Below are positions 49,801 through 63,000 of a stretch of 64,000 nucleotides of DNA, in pieces. The stretch is from the NCBI GenBank assembly GCA_026225945.1, contig JAMJFZ010003746.1:1020001-1084000 (forward strand), in the 5' to 3' direction. The notes under the pieces were generated by a model that made no database searches, was not told the DNA's origin, and was given only the letters and a program-made list of their open reading frames with translations. The translations under genes were made by a program, and so were the position numbers. Each line of letters opens with the position of its first letter. Within the stretch, counting starts at the first letter, position 1. Source of the stretch: Cricetomys ansorgei (lineage: Eukaryota; Chordata; Mammalia; Rodentia; Nesomyidae).

Positions 49801-52800
49801 TTTATTGTACTCAGGGAGGTGGCACATGTGCCATGGTGTGCACTTAGGAGTCAGAGAGTTAGTTCTCTGCCAGATGTAGTGGTGCACACCTTTAATCCCA
49901 GCACTCAGGAGGCAGAAGCAGGCGGATCTCTGTGAGTTCAAGGCCAGCCTGGTCTACAGAGTGAGTTCCTGGACAGCCAGAGTTGAACTAGAGAAACCTG
50001 TTTCAAAAAAACAAAACAAAACCAAAAGAAGGAATTGTTTCTCCTTCCACCATGTAGGTACAGGGAATCAAATCAGATGTCAGGCTTAGTAGCATTTCAC
50101 CCACTGAGCCATCTCACCCTTTCTATTTAGAGTAGATTTTAAAATAATACTTTCTTTTATAGGGTTGGTTTGGAGTCAAAGCCTCCTTATGTAGACTAGG
50201 CTGGCCTGGAACTTGCTATGTAGTCTCAGATAGCTCAAACTTATAATCCTCTTGTTTCATTATCATGAGTGCTAAGACTCAGTATATGTTCTGTGCAGAG
50301 TTTAAACTAATATTTTTGCTTACTAGTCACATGTATAAAATAAAATGCTTTGCTATATTTATATTGAGACACTAAAATGTACCATTAAAATATCTTAGTG
50401 AAAACTGGAAATTTGATATACCTAAATGTCTTTGTTCATTCCAAAACATTTCTTTTTTGTCTACAGACTAAATTATCAAAAATTCTTATGATTAAAAAAG
50501 AACATATCAAGAAATTAAGGGAAATGAACACAGAAGCAGAAAAACTGGTAAGGATTTATTTCCCATTGTCTGCTTGTCTAATTTTAAAATGGTCAGGCTC
50601 CTGATCTTTTTTTTTTTTCTTTTTTTAAAAATACCTTCTGGAAAAAAACTTTGAGGCTTGTTTTCCTGTTTGTTTTGTTTTTGTTTGAGACATTCTTGCT
50701 GTGTTTCCCTGGCTGGCCTGAAATGTACTATGTAAACCAGGCTAGCTAGCTTCCAACTTCTGGCAGTCCTTCTGCCTTTTCCTCCTGGTGCTGGGACTAC
50801 AAGCATGTGCCACCACACTTGGCTTGCAATAAGTATTACTTTAAAAAAATTATTTGATTTTACTTTTTCTTAGTGCCTTATCCATGAGACCACTGACTGC
50901 AGGGTTGTGTAGGATTAATGGACGGACTAGCTCTCTGGACCATTTATATGAATGTAGAATTCCTACGACTAATTAATACATCTCATTAAGGAACTGTTAT
51001 TTATGTGTCTGTGTCTGTGTCTGTGTGAATATATGCCATGTGCATACAGGTATCCCTGGAGGCCAGAATAGGTTGTCAGATCTCCTGGAACTGGAGTTAC
51101 AGGTTGTTATAAGCTGTCTGACATAGGTACTCGGAACTCAACTCTAGTCTTCTGGAAGAGCGGTATATGCTTTTAATCACTGAGCACTCTCTCCAGCCCC
51201 TTTAAAACTATTTATATAAAAATACTCTTTAAAGCCAGGCAGTGGTGGCACATGCTTTTAATCCCAGCACTTGGGAGACAGTCAAAGGCAGGCAGATCTC
51301 TGTGAGTTTGAGTCCAGCCTGCTCTACAGTGTGAATTTCAGGACAACAGGGGGTGGGGGAGAGAAAAATACTCTTTAAAGGTAACTCTCATTGTAGACTA
51401 GGCTGGCCTCAAACTCACAGATATTCATCTGCCTCTGCCTGACTCCCAAGTGCTTGGGTTAAAGATGTATGCAACCACACCCAGAAAGATTATTTATTTA
51501 TCAAGGCATCATTTGAAAATAAGCCTGGGGGACTGGAGAGATAGCTCAGTGGTTAAGAGCGCTGTCTGTTCTTCTAGGGGTCCTGAGTTCAATTTCCAGC
51601 AACCACATGGTGGCTTACAATCATCTGTATTGGGATCTGCTGCCCTCCCTCTTCTGGCATGCAGGTGTACATGCAAATAAAGCACTCAAACATAAAATAC
51701 ATAAAGAAATAAATATTTTTAAAAGAAAAGAAAATAAGCCTGGGGCTGGTGGCTTAGTTGAGTGGGACCTGGGTTCAAGACACAGCAGAAATAAGTGGGT
51801 GGGTGGGTGGGTGGATGGATGGATGCGTGGATGGATGTTCAGTCCCTAGCAAGGCAAGAAGTATTAAATTGTTGTGGAATAGTATATGTTTCAAAAAAAA
51901 AAGAAAATCCTCATTTACCTTCGTATGTAATCAAAGCGCAAATATCTGAACTGTTCAAAAGATCAGGGACAATCAATGCTAAGCTAATTATACTGACTTT
52001 TTAAGGCAGTGCTAACTACTAACAGAAAAGAATATTCAAGTTTTGTTTTGTTTTTTCCTTTTCCGTGAAGGAACTTCAGTAGAAAACACTGAACTAACTA
52101 GATGTATTTCTAACTTCAGGTGTTTGGTACTAACTAGCATTGATTTTTTTAATCTACCTCCTCCTCATCTAGCCTCTACACTCACAAATATTTAATCTTT
52201 TTCCAGTAATAATTTAAGTTAAAAGGTAGTTTATGTTTTTGTTTTTTGTTTTTGTTTTTCAAGACAGGGTTTCTCTGTTGTAACTCTGGCTGTCCTGGGA
52301 CTCACTCTGTAGACCAGGCTGGCCTTGAACTCACAGAGATCCACTTGCCTCTGCCTCCTGAGTGCTGGGATTAAAGGTGTGCACCACCACTGCCTGGCGT
52401 TTATGTTTAATTTTACCAAAATAATTTGAGTGCTTCACTGTTTTTCACCTCAAAGGATTGGACTTAGTACTTTATTCAAGTATATGTTCTTAAAAAGAAA
52501 ATTTATCTGGTAAAGTTTCCTTTTCACCCAGCAAAAAAATTTTGTTTTGGAATGTGTATATATGTATGTGTGTCCTATATTCATGTTCACATGTATGTGC
52601 AGGTGCATATTTGTGCACATGTGTTTGGAGATCGGAGTTCAATGTAAGGTGTCTTCCCCAATCATCCTCCACAATATTGTATGTTTGAAGACAGAGTCTG
52701 GTCTCTCAGTGAGCCGGAGCTCATAGATTCAGGTAGGCTGGCTAACTCCATAAAACTGCCTGTCTTTGCCTACCCAGTGCTGGTATTACAGGGCAGTGTG

Positions 52801-55800
52801 TGTACTGGGGAAAGATATTCAATTCCTTGTGATTGTGCAGCAAGTATTTTACTAAGTGAGCCATCTTCCCAAACCCTCTAGAATTTTTATGCAGTCTTTT
52901 GGAGTATAGCTTTGATCTAGACTTTTTTTTTTGAATCAAATTATGTGGTCCTGGTGCATTAGTGAAAATTTGAACCCATTAATTTGACTTTTCTATTTTA
53001 GATTATTCAAATATATTTTAAGCATATTAAAATGATACATATGGGGCTAGAGAGACTGCTCAACAGTTAAGAGCACTGACTGTTCTTTCGGAGGATCTGG
53101 ATTTGATTCCTAGCACCTACATGTTGCTTTACAACCATCTGTAGCTCTAGTACCAGGGAATCTGACACCCTCTTCTGACCTTCCTGGGTACCAGGCACAC
53201 ACATGATACACAGACATACATGCCACAGTAGCAGAGCAACTGAAGACCGTTGCCACTGAAGTAACTGAAGTATTCAGCAAGAGCTGAAGAATGCAGCAGT
53301 GGAAATGTTGAAGGAGCAGTAGTGGAGTCCTGGTACTGAGAGACTGACTGAAAGAGACCCCGTACATACACGTGAATCCATGACAAAGGTGGTTTGACAG
53401 ATCAGTAGGGGAAGAGGTCTTTAAAATAGTGGTATTAGCTAATAGGCTATCAGAGCAGACTTTGGGGTATTCAGCCATTACTTTATCCTGTAGACAAAAT
53501 GACTAGTGATTTAAATCTAGAAATGCAAAGCAGAATTATGAAAATTTAAGAGACTATAAGTGATTATATTTAGGACTTTGGATGGGACTTCTTAGACCAA
53601 ATAAATACAGAAAGCCATAACCATAAAGGAAAAGTTGATGGATTAACGTACATTGAAATTAAGTATCTTTTTTAGCCGGGCAGTGGTGCACACTTTAATC
53701 CTAGCACTTGGGAGGAAGAGGCAGAAGGATGGATCTCTGTGATTTTGAGGCCAGCATGGTCATCCAGGACATCCAGGGAAACCCTGTCTCGAAATATCAA
53801 GAAAGAAAGGAGGAAGGGAAGGAGGGAGGAAGGGAAGAAAGAAGGAAGGGAAAAAAGAAAGAAGAAAAAAGAAAAAGAAACTAAATATCTTTGTTGATCA
53901 AAAGACATAAGGACAAAAAACTAAAAGACAAACTACAGGGTCAAAGGAAATATTTACAGCCAGCCATGTACCGGTAAGAAAAGATGTGCAGCCCAGTAAA
54001 CAACAGGAGGGAAGGTTGAACAGGCAGGAATCTTTACAGAGGAAGATGTCCAAATGTACCTCCAAAAATGACTTTTAAAAGTATTCAACTTTGCAGCTAG
54101 ATGGGTTAGCACTTGGGAGTGGAGGCAGGAGGATTGTTAAGTTCAGAGAGTGTTTCCAAAAAACTGATGCTCAACTGTGCTAATGATCAGAGTAATGTGA
54201 GTACACAGACACCATTCACACTTTTTAAAAGATTTATTTTATTTTAAAGATTTATTTCTGTTTTATGTGTATGGGTATTTTGTCAGCATGTATGTCTATT
54301 AAAGTGAAAATTTACCAAGTTAAAACTTCCTGTTCCACAACTCTGGATAATTCTAACCACTAAAAATAGCCATATGAATATAAAGTATTCACAACAGCAG
54401 TGTTAATAATGGCTTATATTAGAAGTAGCTCAGGTACCTACAAGTAGAACCCAGCATGACTGTATATCGCTGTATTTCTATAAGGAATGCTATGCATAGC
54501 AATAGATGAGCTAATATTCATATTTGCAGTGGGGGGATAAATCTCAATTCTAGTACTTAGGTGGGAGAGAAAGGAAGATCATTGCAAATCCCAGGCCAGC
54601 CTGGTTTATATAATGAGCTCCTGACTATCCAGGGCTACATATCTGGATGCTTTCTCAAAAGAAAAAAAAAAAGGAAAAAAGCAAATAATATATTCTTTTT
54701 CATCATACTTTATGAAATAAAGTTAATACAAAACTATGAAGTTATGGTGATGACTCCTTTGGAGAGAGAAAATAGAAATAACTACACAGGCAGGGTTATA
54801 GGATGTTAGTTTTCTCTTAATTGGCCTAGGTGGGTTTCCCTGTTATTAGTTTTCCTGATATCATTGAAATAGAATTGATGCCCAATCAGCTATACTTGCT
54901 TGAAATGTACGATTGGCTCATACTCCTGTGAAACTTACATATGCTCTGCTAAAAAAACAAAACAAAAAACTATTTGCTGCTAAAATTTCCTTTGGTAATC
55001 TCTCCCCAGTTTCTAGGCAGCCAATGTTCCCTGCCATCATATTCTCTAGAATTTTGTATAAACTGAATCATACAGTCTGTGTGAGCTCTTCTCGTGCCTG
55101 GTTTCGGCATAACTCTGAGGTGCGCATACTTAGCGACAGGATTCAGAATACACAGTTGCTTTTTTCCTTCAATGCTAATGATCAAATCCAGGGCCTTGCA
55201 CTTAAACCACTGAGCTGTACCTCCCAAGGTCCTTTTTTACTGCTGAGTGGCACCTCACTTTATGGTTATGCCACAGTGTATCCATTCATCTGTAGATGAG
55301 CACTTGGATTTCTTACAATTTTCAGTTTCTCTAAAAGTGCTGTGAACGTTTGTATGCAAGTCTTAGCATAGATAGGTGTTTTTATTTCTCTTGTGTTTAT
55401 GATAGGTGAGTGTTGTCTTTATATAGGTGCATTTATTATGCAGTAATCCATTGAATTATATATGTTTGTGCAATTTTATATTAAAACTAAAGTTAAAACA
55501 AAAACATATTAGAAAACAAGATGATAACTGCCAGGCATGATAGCACATGCCTTTAATTCCAGCACTCAGGAGGCAGAGGCAGGCAGATCTCTGAATTCTA
55601 GGCAAGTCTGGTCTACATAGCATATGCTAGGCCAGCCAGAGTTACATGTGAGATTCTGTATCAAAAAAACAAAACAAAACTAATTTTTCCTCTATACTGG
55701 GGATTGAACCCAGGTTCTCACATATGCTCTCCAGCACTCTTGTTACTGTGTTGCATCCTAGCCCTATGACATTAAACTTTCTAGCATGAAATCATACCTG

Positions 55801-58800
55801 GGCGATTTCATTCTAGCATTTAGGAAGTTCAGACATAGCCTGACTACTAACTTTTCCCCATTCACTCGAAACCATAACCTATCAGTTGGCATATTACAGT
55901 GGTGCCCCTTATTCCTCTGGAACCCTCTTCTAGCTTCCGTGGGGACTGCCTTATTTGGCACAGAGACATACTTGCAGTCAAAACACCTATATACATAAAA
56001 ATAGAGATCTCAAAGAAATTTTACAGTGTGTGAAGAATGACCATATAACTCTCATCTTCAGGTATAGAGTATTGGTGAGTGTGCAAGGAAGTGTTCATAC
56101 ATTTTTCAGTGAGAAAATAAGCTACTGGTCTTCCTAAGGCAACTCGACCTTATTGATAGCCAAAAATCCTACTTCTGGATTATCTGTATTAGTACTTTTC
56201 TGTTATGTGATAAACATGACCAAGATAACTTAGAGAAGAAGGAGTTTATTTGGGGTTATGGTTCTAGAGGAGTAAGAGTCCATCTTGGTGGCTGGAGCAG
56301 GAAGCCGAGAGCTCACATGCTCAACCACAAGCACAAAGTAGAGAAAGCTAACTGGAAGTGGCATGGAGTCTTGAAGCTCTCACAGCCCACCTCCAGTGTC
56401 ATGGCTGTGCGTCCTAAACTTCCCCAGTCAGTGCCACCAACTAGGGACCAAATCCTCAAGTATCTGCGACTGTGGGGGACATTCTCATTCAAACTACTAT
56501 ATTCCACTCTGCCTGCCCCCCACTGGCTTGTGACCAGAATATAAAACAAAATGAATTTCATCCAACTTCAGAAGTCCCCATAGTCTTTCACAGTCCCATC
56601 ACCTTCTCAAAGTCTAAAGTCTCTTTTGAAACTCAAGACAATCTCTTGATTGTAACTCCTTATAAAATAAAAAAGCAAATAACATACTTCCAACTTACCA
56701 TTCCTGAAAAAGAAGAATTGGGCATAGTGTAGAAATACTGGATCAAAGGAAGAATGAAACCTAGAGAGCAAACACCAAATCCTGGAGCTCCATCTCTGAT
56801 GTCAAAGGGGTGTTTGCTTCATTTAAGTGCTCTGTATATAAAATCTCCATTATAAGAAGTAAATGGGTCTGGGCGGTGGTGGCGCACATCTTTAATCCCA
56901 GCACTCAGGAGGCAGAGGCAGCCAGATCTCTGTGAGTTCGAGGCCAGCCTGGTCTACATGGTGAGCTCCAGAATAGCCAGAGTTACAACAGAGAAACCCT
57001 GTCTCAAAAAAACCAAAAACAAACAAAAAAAGAAGTAAATGGGGACTAGAGAGGGCTGAGTGGTTAAGAGTGCATACTGTTCTTGCAGAGGACCAGAGTC
57101 CAATGCCTAGCATCCACATTGAGCAGCTCACAACCACCTGTAACTCCAGCTCCAGGGAAGTCCTATGCTTCTGGTCTCCATGGGCACTGGCATTTACATG
57201 TACGTACATATGCTCACATAATTTAAACTAACCAAATACAAAAAAGTGAACAGAGTAAATGGCAGGCATCACGAATTCCTAAAAACAAGGGCAATCTCCT
57301 AACAACACTGCTACCACACAAGAACGGTATCATCGATTATGGGCTAGCGTGATGACCTGCCGATTGTTTTAGATCTCTTTTAGATTACTGAAATTACGTT
57401 GCTAACACGACAAATCTTATCAAGATCTGTTTTTTTTTTTTCTTAGAAATCATATTCCATGCCTATTGGTATTGAATTTCAGCGGAGATATGCAACAATT
57501 GTTCTAGAGCTTGAGCAGTTGAACAAGGACCTAAACAAAGTTCTGCATAAGGTTCAGCAGTATTGCTATGAGGTAAGTGATTTGCATTGCTTTCTTTTTT
57601 TGTTTTTAAGACAGGGACTTACTTTGTAGCTATGGCTGACCTGGAACTTACTATGCAGACCAGGCTGAGCTCGAACTCACGGAGATCCACCTGCCTCTTC
57701 CTCCTAGTGCTGGGATTAAAAGCATATGCCATCCTGCCTGGCCTGATTTGTATTACTTTCCTTCACATTTTGTTATTTGAAGCTTAATGCTTTTATTTTC
57801 ACCTCTTACAGGCTCTAAACTAAGCCAGTATCTCTAAAAGGTTTTCTAGCAGAGCTGTATTGTGCATAGATATCCAACATACGAGTGTTAAAAGAGTAAT
57901 TTGTACACAGTAAACTCTCAATTTTCAATTACCAAATTACAAATGATATTGCTCTACCAAAAAATGACTTAGAACCCAGAAAAATATTTAGTTTTTTGAT
58001 GGTGCCTTGCTCCCCTCACCTTCTCCCCTCTCCCCGCCTCTCTGTGTGTTTCCTTGTTGGGGATGGATGCCACAGTCAGTAGTCAGTTTCAGTGTCATTC
58101 TGCAGGAATTGTCCGCCTTGCCTAATCTAACAGGGTCTCTCCCCGGGACCCAGGGCTCACTGAACAGGCATCTGTTTCTGCCTCCCCAGCACTGGGATTA
58201 CACACAGGCACACACTGTTATGCCCGTTTTCCACATGGGTGCTGAGGGTCAAACTCAGGTGTTTGTTCATGTTTACACTCTTAGCACTTGATTAACTGTG
58301 CCATCTCCCCAGACCCTTGTTTTGTTTTTTTTTTGAGACAATATCTTGCTACATAGTCTAAATTAGCTTTGAACTCATAATTGTACCTCAGCCTCTTCTG
58401 GCCCAAGTGCTAGAATTATAGACATGTACCACCATGCTTGCCAGAACAATTACTCTTAATTTCACTATTCCAGAAACCCTATTTTGGTTTACTAACCATG
58501 GTCATCTTCTTTTTTTTCCTCTAATGTATGGGTGTTCTTGTCTGTGCATATGCTCTGCACCATGTGTGTGTGCCTGGTGCTGTTAGTCTGTAACTCCAGT
58601 TCCAGGTATTTGACTATTATTAGCCACAATGGGGTGCTGGGATTTGAACCTGGGTCCTCTGCAAGAACAACAAATGTACTTAACCACTGAACCATCTCTC
58701 CAGTCTCATCCCTTAGTTTATTTATTTTATGTGTATGAGTGTTTTGCCTGCATGTACTTATGTGTACCATGTGCATGCCTGATGCCCCTAGAAGTCAGAA

Positions 58801-61800
58801 TGGGGCTTTGAGTCCCCTGGAACTGGAGTTACAGGTGGTTATGAGTCACCATGTGGGTGCTGGGAACCAAATCTGAAACCTCTGCAAAAGCAACAATACT
58901 CTAAACCACTAAGCTATCTCTCCAGATATTCCTTCCCACTTTAAGCAACCTATGATCTCTCAGAAACATGTCCTGTATTGTTTTGTTTCCTCCTCCTTTC
59001 AACTGTGTCTTAGAGCTGTGAATCTTAGGTTTCAGGTACACAGCTCACAGGAGATTTTGGAATTTTTCCTTCACATATAATTATAAATAGTAGGGTAGTT
59101 CAACCATCACCTAAAATTTGAAGCTTTCACTACTGAGTATTACATTATAATAATGATTTTAGAGTGCTTCTGCCTTTGTATTCTTTGAGGCTGTGTTTCT
59201 AGCAAAGCTCTCTCAGTTTGCGATAGGAGATTCTAAGCACCATGTTGGTAAATCCCCATAATCTGTCATAGATGATGCTGTCTTATCTACTTGAACTGAA
59301 CTGAGAGAATTGTGGTCACCTATGCTTGTCCTTTTAGCCACCCATTCTCATTCATACTCCCCTTCCTATGCCCCCATTGTGTTTCCGGAAATAGCCTAAC
59401 CAGGGCTTTACATATTCTAGGCAAGTTCTTTGCTGCTGAGCTACATTTCTAGTCCCTTGGTTTTAATGGTTCATTCAGTATTGCTTTACAGCTCAGGCTG
59501 GCCTTGAACTCAGTCTTCCCACCTCCGCTTCCTAAGTGCTAGGACTGCAAGTGTATGCCACTGTACTCAGCTGCATCATTATTTATTTCTAATTTCCTAC
59601 TAGTTGTCTGCTACCTGTCTATCAGTGATTTATTCTAGAAATTCCTGCCTTGACTAGCAACTATCCAGAGAAGTATAGATAACAAAGTTTAAGAGATTTT
59701 CTGTAACAAAATGACACATAAAGATGGGGCTTACACACGAGTCTTTGTGTAGCCCCAAGGGCATTTGTGATAGGTTCTTTCCTACTCAAGTGAAATGAAT
59801 TGATTTTCACAAAGCTCTTGAAGTACAGCGTCGATTTAAAGAAATAACAAAGGAGAGCACTATGACTAAGCAGTCCTACTCCTTAGTATACATAGACAGG
59901 TGAACACATATTTACCAAAACATTCATTCCCCGTTGCCAACTAGAAGCAAAACTGGATGCCAAAAGAAATAAATAGATAAAATTTAAAAATCAGAAACTC
60001 GGGGCTGTAGTGATGACTCAGCAGTTAAGAGCATTTGCTATTCTTCTAGAGGAGCCAGGTTGGATTACCAGCACCATCGAATCTGACGCCCTTTTCTTGG
60101 CCTCTGTAGGCATCAGGCATGCATGTGGTATACAGACACGCATGTAGCCAGGCATGCACATAAATTACAATAGTAAAAAAATTGTTTTCTTTCTCTCTCT
60201 CTCTCTTTGTCTTTTTGAGACAAGGTTTCTCTGTTTTGATTCTGGCTGTCCTGGAACTCACTCTGTAGACCAGGCTGGCCTCGAACTCACAGAGATCCAC
60301 CTCCCTCTGCCTTCTGAGTGCTGGGATTAAAGGTGTGCACCACTACTGCTGGAAAAAATATTTTATTGCTAGGCTGTGGTGATGCATCCAGCACCATGGA
60401 AAAAAGCCATGCTTGTCATTCCAGTTCTTGGGAAGCAGAAACACATGGGCTCCTGGGGCACCCCAGCCAGCTACTCCAGATAGGTAGAGAGCAATTGAGG
60501 AGAACACCTGGTGTCAACCTCTGTCCTTCCACACACATGTGCACATGCATAGAAACACTTAGACACACACATAGAGTAAACTCTGAAGAAAAACAAGGAA
60601 GTGCAAGTAAACTGTAAAACTGAATACAGCAAGAGGTAACCCTCGCTGTATTCAATAGCACATGAGCGACACTAGACAGGACAGAGACTGTCCAGATGGC
60701 AGAGCCTCACTGCTCCCACGCTCCTGGAGTCTTAACCAGACTCTGATCTCACAGTGAAGTCTTCTTCTCACAATGGCATGGAGTAGCAGTCGTGAAACTT
60801 CTGCGTATTCTAGGGCTGAGCAGATGAGAATATTGTGGATAATAGGAGCCAGGTTCCTCACTGTGGGAGAATGGAGTTGTGAAGAAGAGAGATTAGATCC
60901 TAAGGTTAGATTGGCACAGGAAGCCAGTATGAATTTGTGGTTGGGTCAGAATAGAGGCATAAGAAATGTGTCTACTTAGCCTAGGAGCAGTGGTATCCTA
61001 GCAGGAAGGAGCACACCACACACCCAGATCTTGTTCCCAACATTACCTCCAATAAAAGGAAATAGGGATTCTTGAAAAGAGGCAGTCTCAGGACCTAGGG
61101 CAGGAAGAGCAGAAGAAGAGTATGAATCATGTTGTTATGCCAGGAAAATGTACCCCAAACTGTATGAACATTTCAAAAGGAGTACCACCACTGAGTTCTG
61201 CTGTATAAATCTGAGCTTCAGAATAAAGAGCTTACAGTTCATAGAATTAGAATTAATGCATACTGATATTCATTCATTTTTAAGGGAAAGTTCTTTCAAA
61301 AATGCCAACTTGGGCTGAGGAGATGACTCAGTCAGTAATGATGCCACCCAAGCATGATGACTTACGTTCAGATCATCAGTGCCCACCTACAAGCCAGGTG
61401 CAGTGATACAGAACTGCAGTTCTATATTGGCAGGTTTGGGGAGTGGTAGACACACCAGGGAGATCCCTGAAACTCACTAATTGACACCACCAATCTGGCC
61501 AAATAGATGAGCTTTGGGTCAACCCAAAGACATGTTCTTTTGAGACATGGTCTCAAAAAATGAAGGTGGAGAATGATCAAGAAGAGGCTTGTGGGCCTGG
61601 AGACAGCTCAGTGGTTAAAGCACTTACTGTTCTTGCAGGGGCCTGGCTTCAGCTCCCGGCAACCAATCCAGCAGCTCACAACTATCTGTTGCTCCGTTTC
61701 CAGAGGAGCTGATGCTTTTGGCCTCTTTAGGCATCTTTGTACATGTGGTGCATATAACACACACACACACGCGTGCTCACACACACGCTCACACACAATA

Positions 61801-62959
61801 ATAACATACATGTAGAAATAAGGAAGTATAACATGACAACCACCACAGTATGACTGATACAGGCAAGGCTCATTACCGGGTGCTCACACCGTAAGGGAAG
61901 CCGAATAGGGGCTTCATGTAGCTCAAACTCTTCATGAATATAATTACAAGGGCACCTTCACTGTATGGAAATCCGGCAGATACTTAACTCCTTAGCAGAG
62001 CAGAGAAACACGTCTCACCAGTAATGACAGGTGAGCACTGGTGCATCATGTTTCACCCCTCCGTGTTCAGCTCGCACCAGACCAGGGGCTCCAGCCTGCT
62101 GATCAGCCAACTGACATGAGGCGCAGATGTGAGGAAGAAGCCCAGGAAATCGTCCGGCAAGCCAACTCGTCCTCAGGACATCCCTGTGTTGAAAATGAAA
62201 ATCTGACAGACTTAATAGCCAGGCTTACGGCCATCTTACTACAAATTAAGGTAAATTTTAGAGAAAATACCTTCTTTTTTTATACTAAGTGATCTATGAA
62301 TTTGTTCCTATTTATGTCTAAATTTAAGGTAAAGTTTAATTAAGTTTTGAAACATTTTTTCCCTGTAGTGTCTAGCAGAGGGAGGAGACCTGAATTCCTT
62401 TGAATTCAAATCACTCACAGATTCATTAAATGACATCAAGAATACAATAGATGCTTCTAACATCAGGTAATTCATTAGGTATACAATAATCACTTCATGT
62501 TAAATTCCTAGTTGTTTTTGTAAAAGTTTTAAGCATTTTGCTTATTTGTGAAGTATTTGTGTTTGTTTATCTTTTTAATACATTTAAAAGAGTTTTTCAC
62601 CTATATTTATTCTGTTGACAGAACAGACATAAGAAACAGCAATTTACTAACTTTTCTTGAGGTCAGGAGATAGCTCAGGCAGGTAAAAGGCACCTGAATT
62701 CAACCCCGAACCCATATAACGGTTGATGGAGAGAATCAAAGAGTTATCTTCTGACCTCTGTGTGTGTGCCGTGGCATGTGCGCACACACACAGTAATAAA
62801 AAATGAATAAACTTTAGGACTGTCATGATGGCTCAGTAGTTAGAAGCATTTGACATACAAGCCTGGAGACCTGAGCTCAACTCCCAGTACCCAAATCAAA
62901 GCAAATAGGGAGAACAGACTCCACAAGATATGTTCTGCCACCACTATGCCACAGCACAC

Positions 62960-63000
<41 letters not shown>

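Noticed and set aside
51796..51838. Tandem repeat as CRISPR-like or coding array
   Set aside because: Simple GGGT/GGAT microsatellite without spacers; eukaryotic context.
53110..53478. 122-codon minus-strand open frame
   Set aside because: Its ends are a B2 SINE translation and the middle has no family resemblance.
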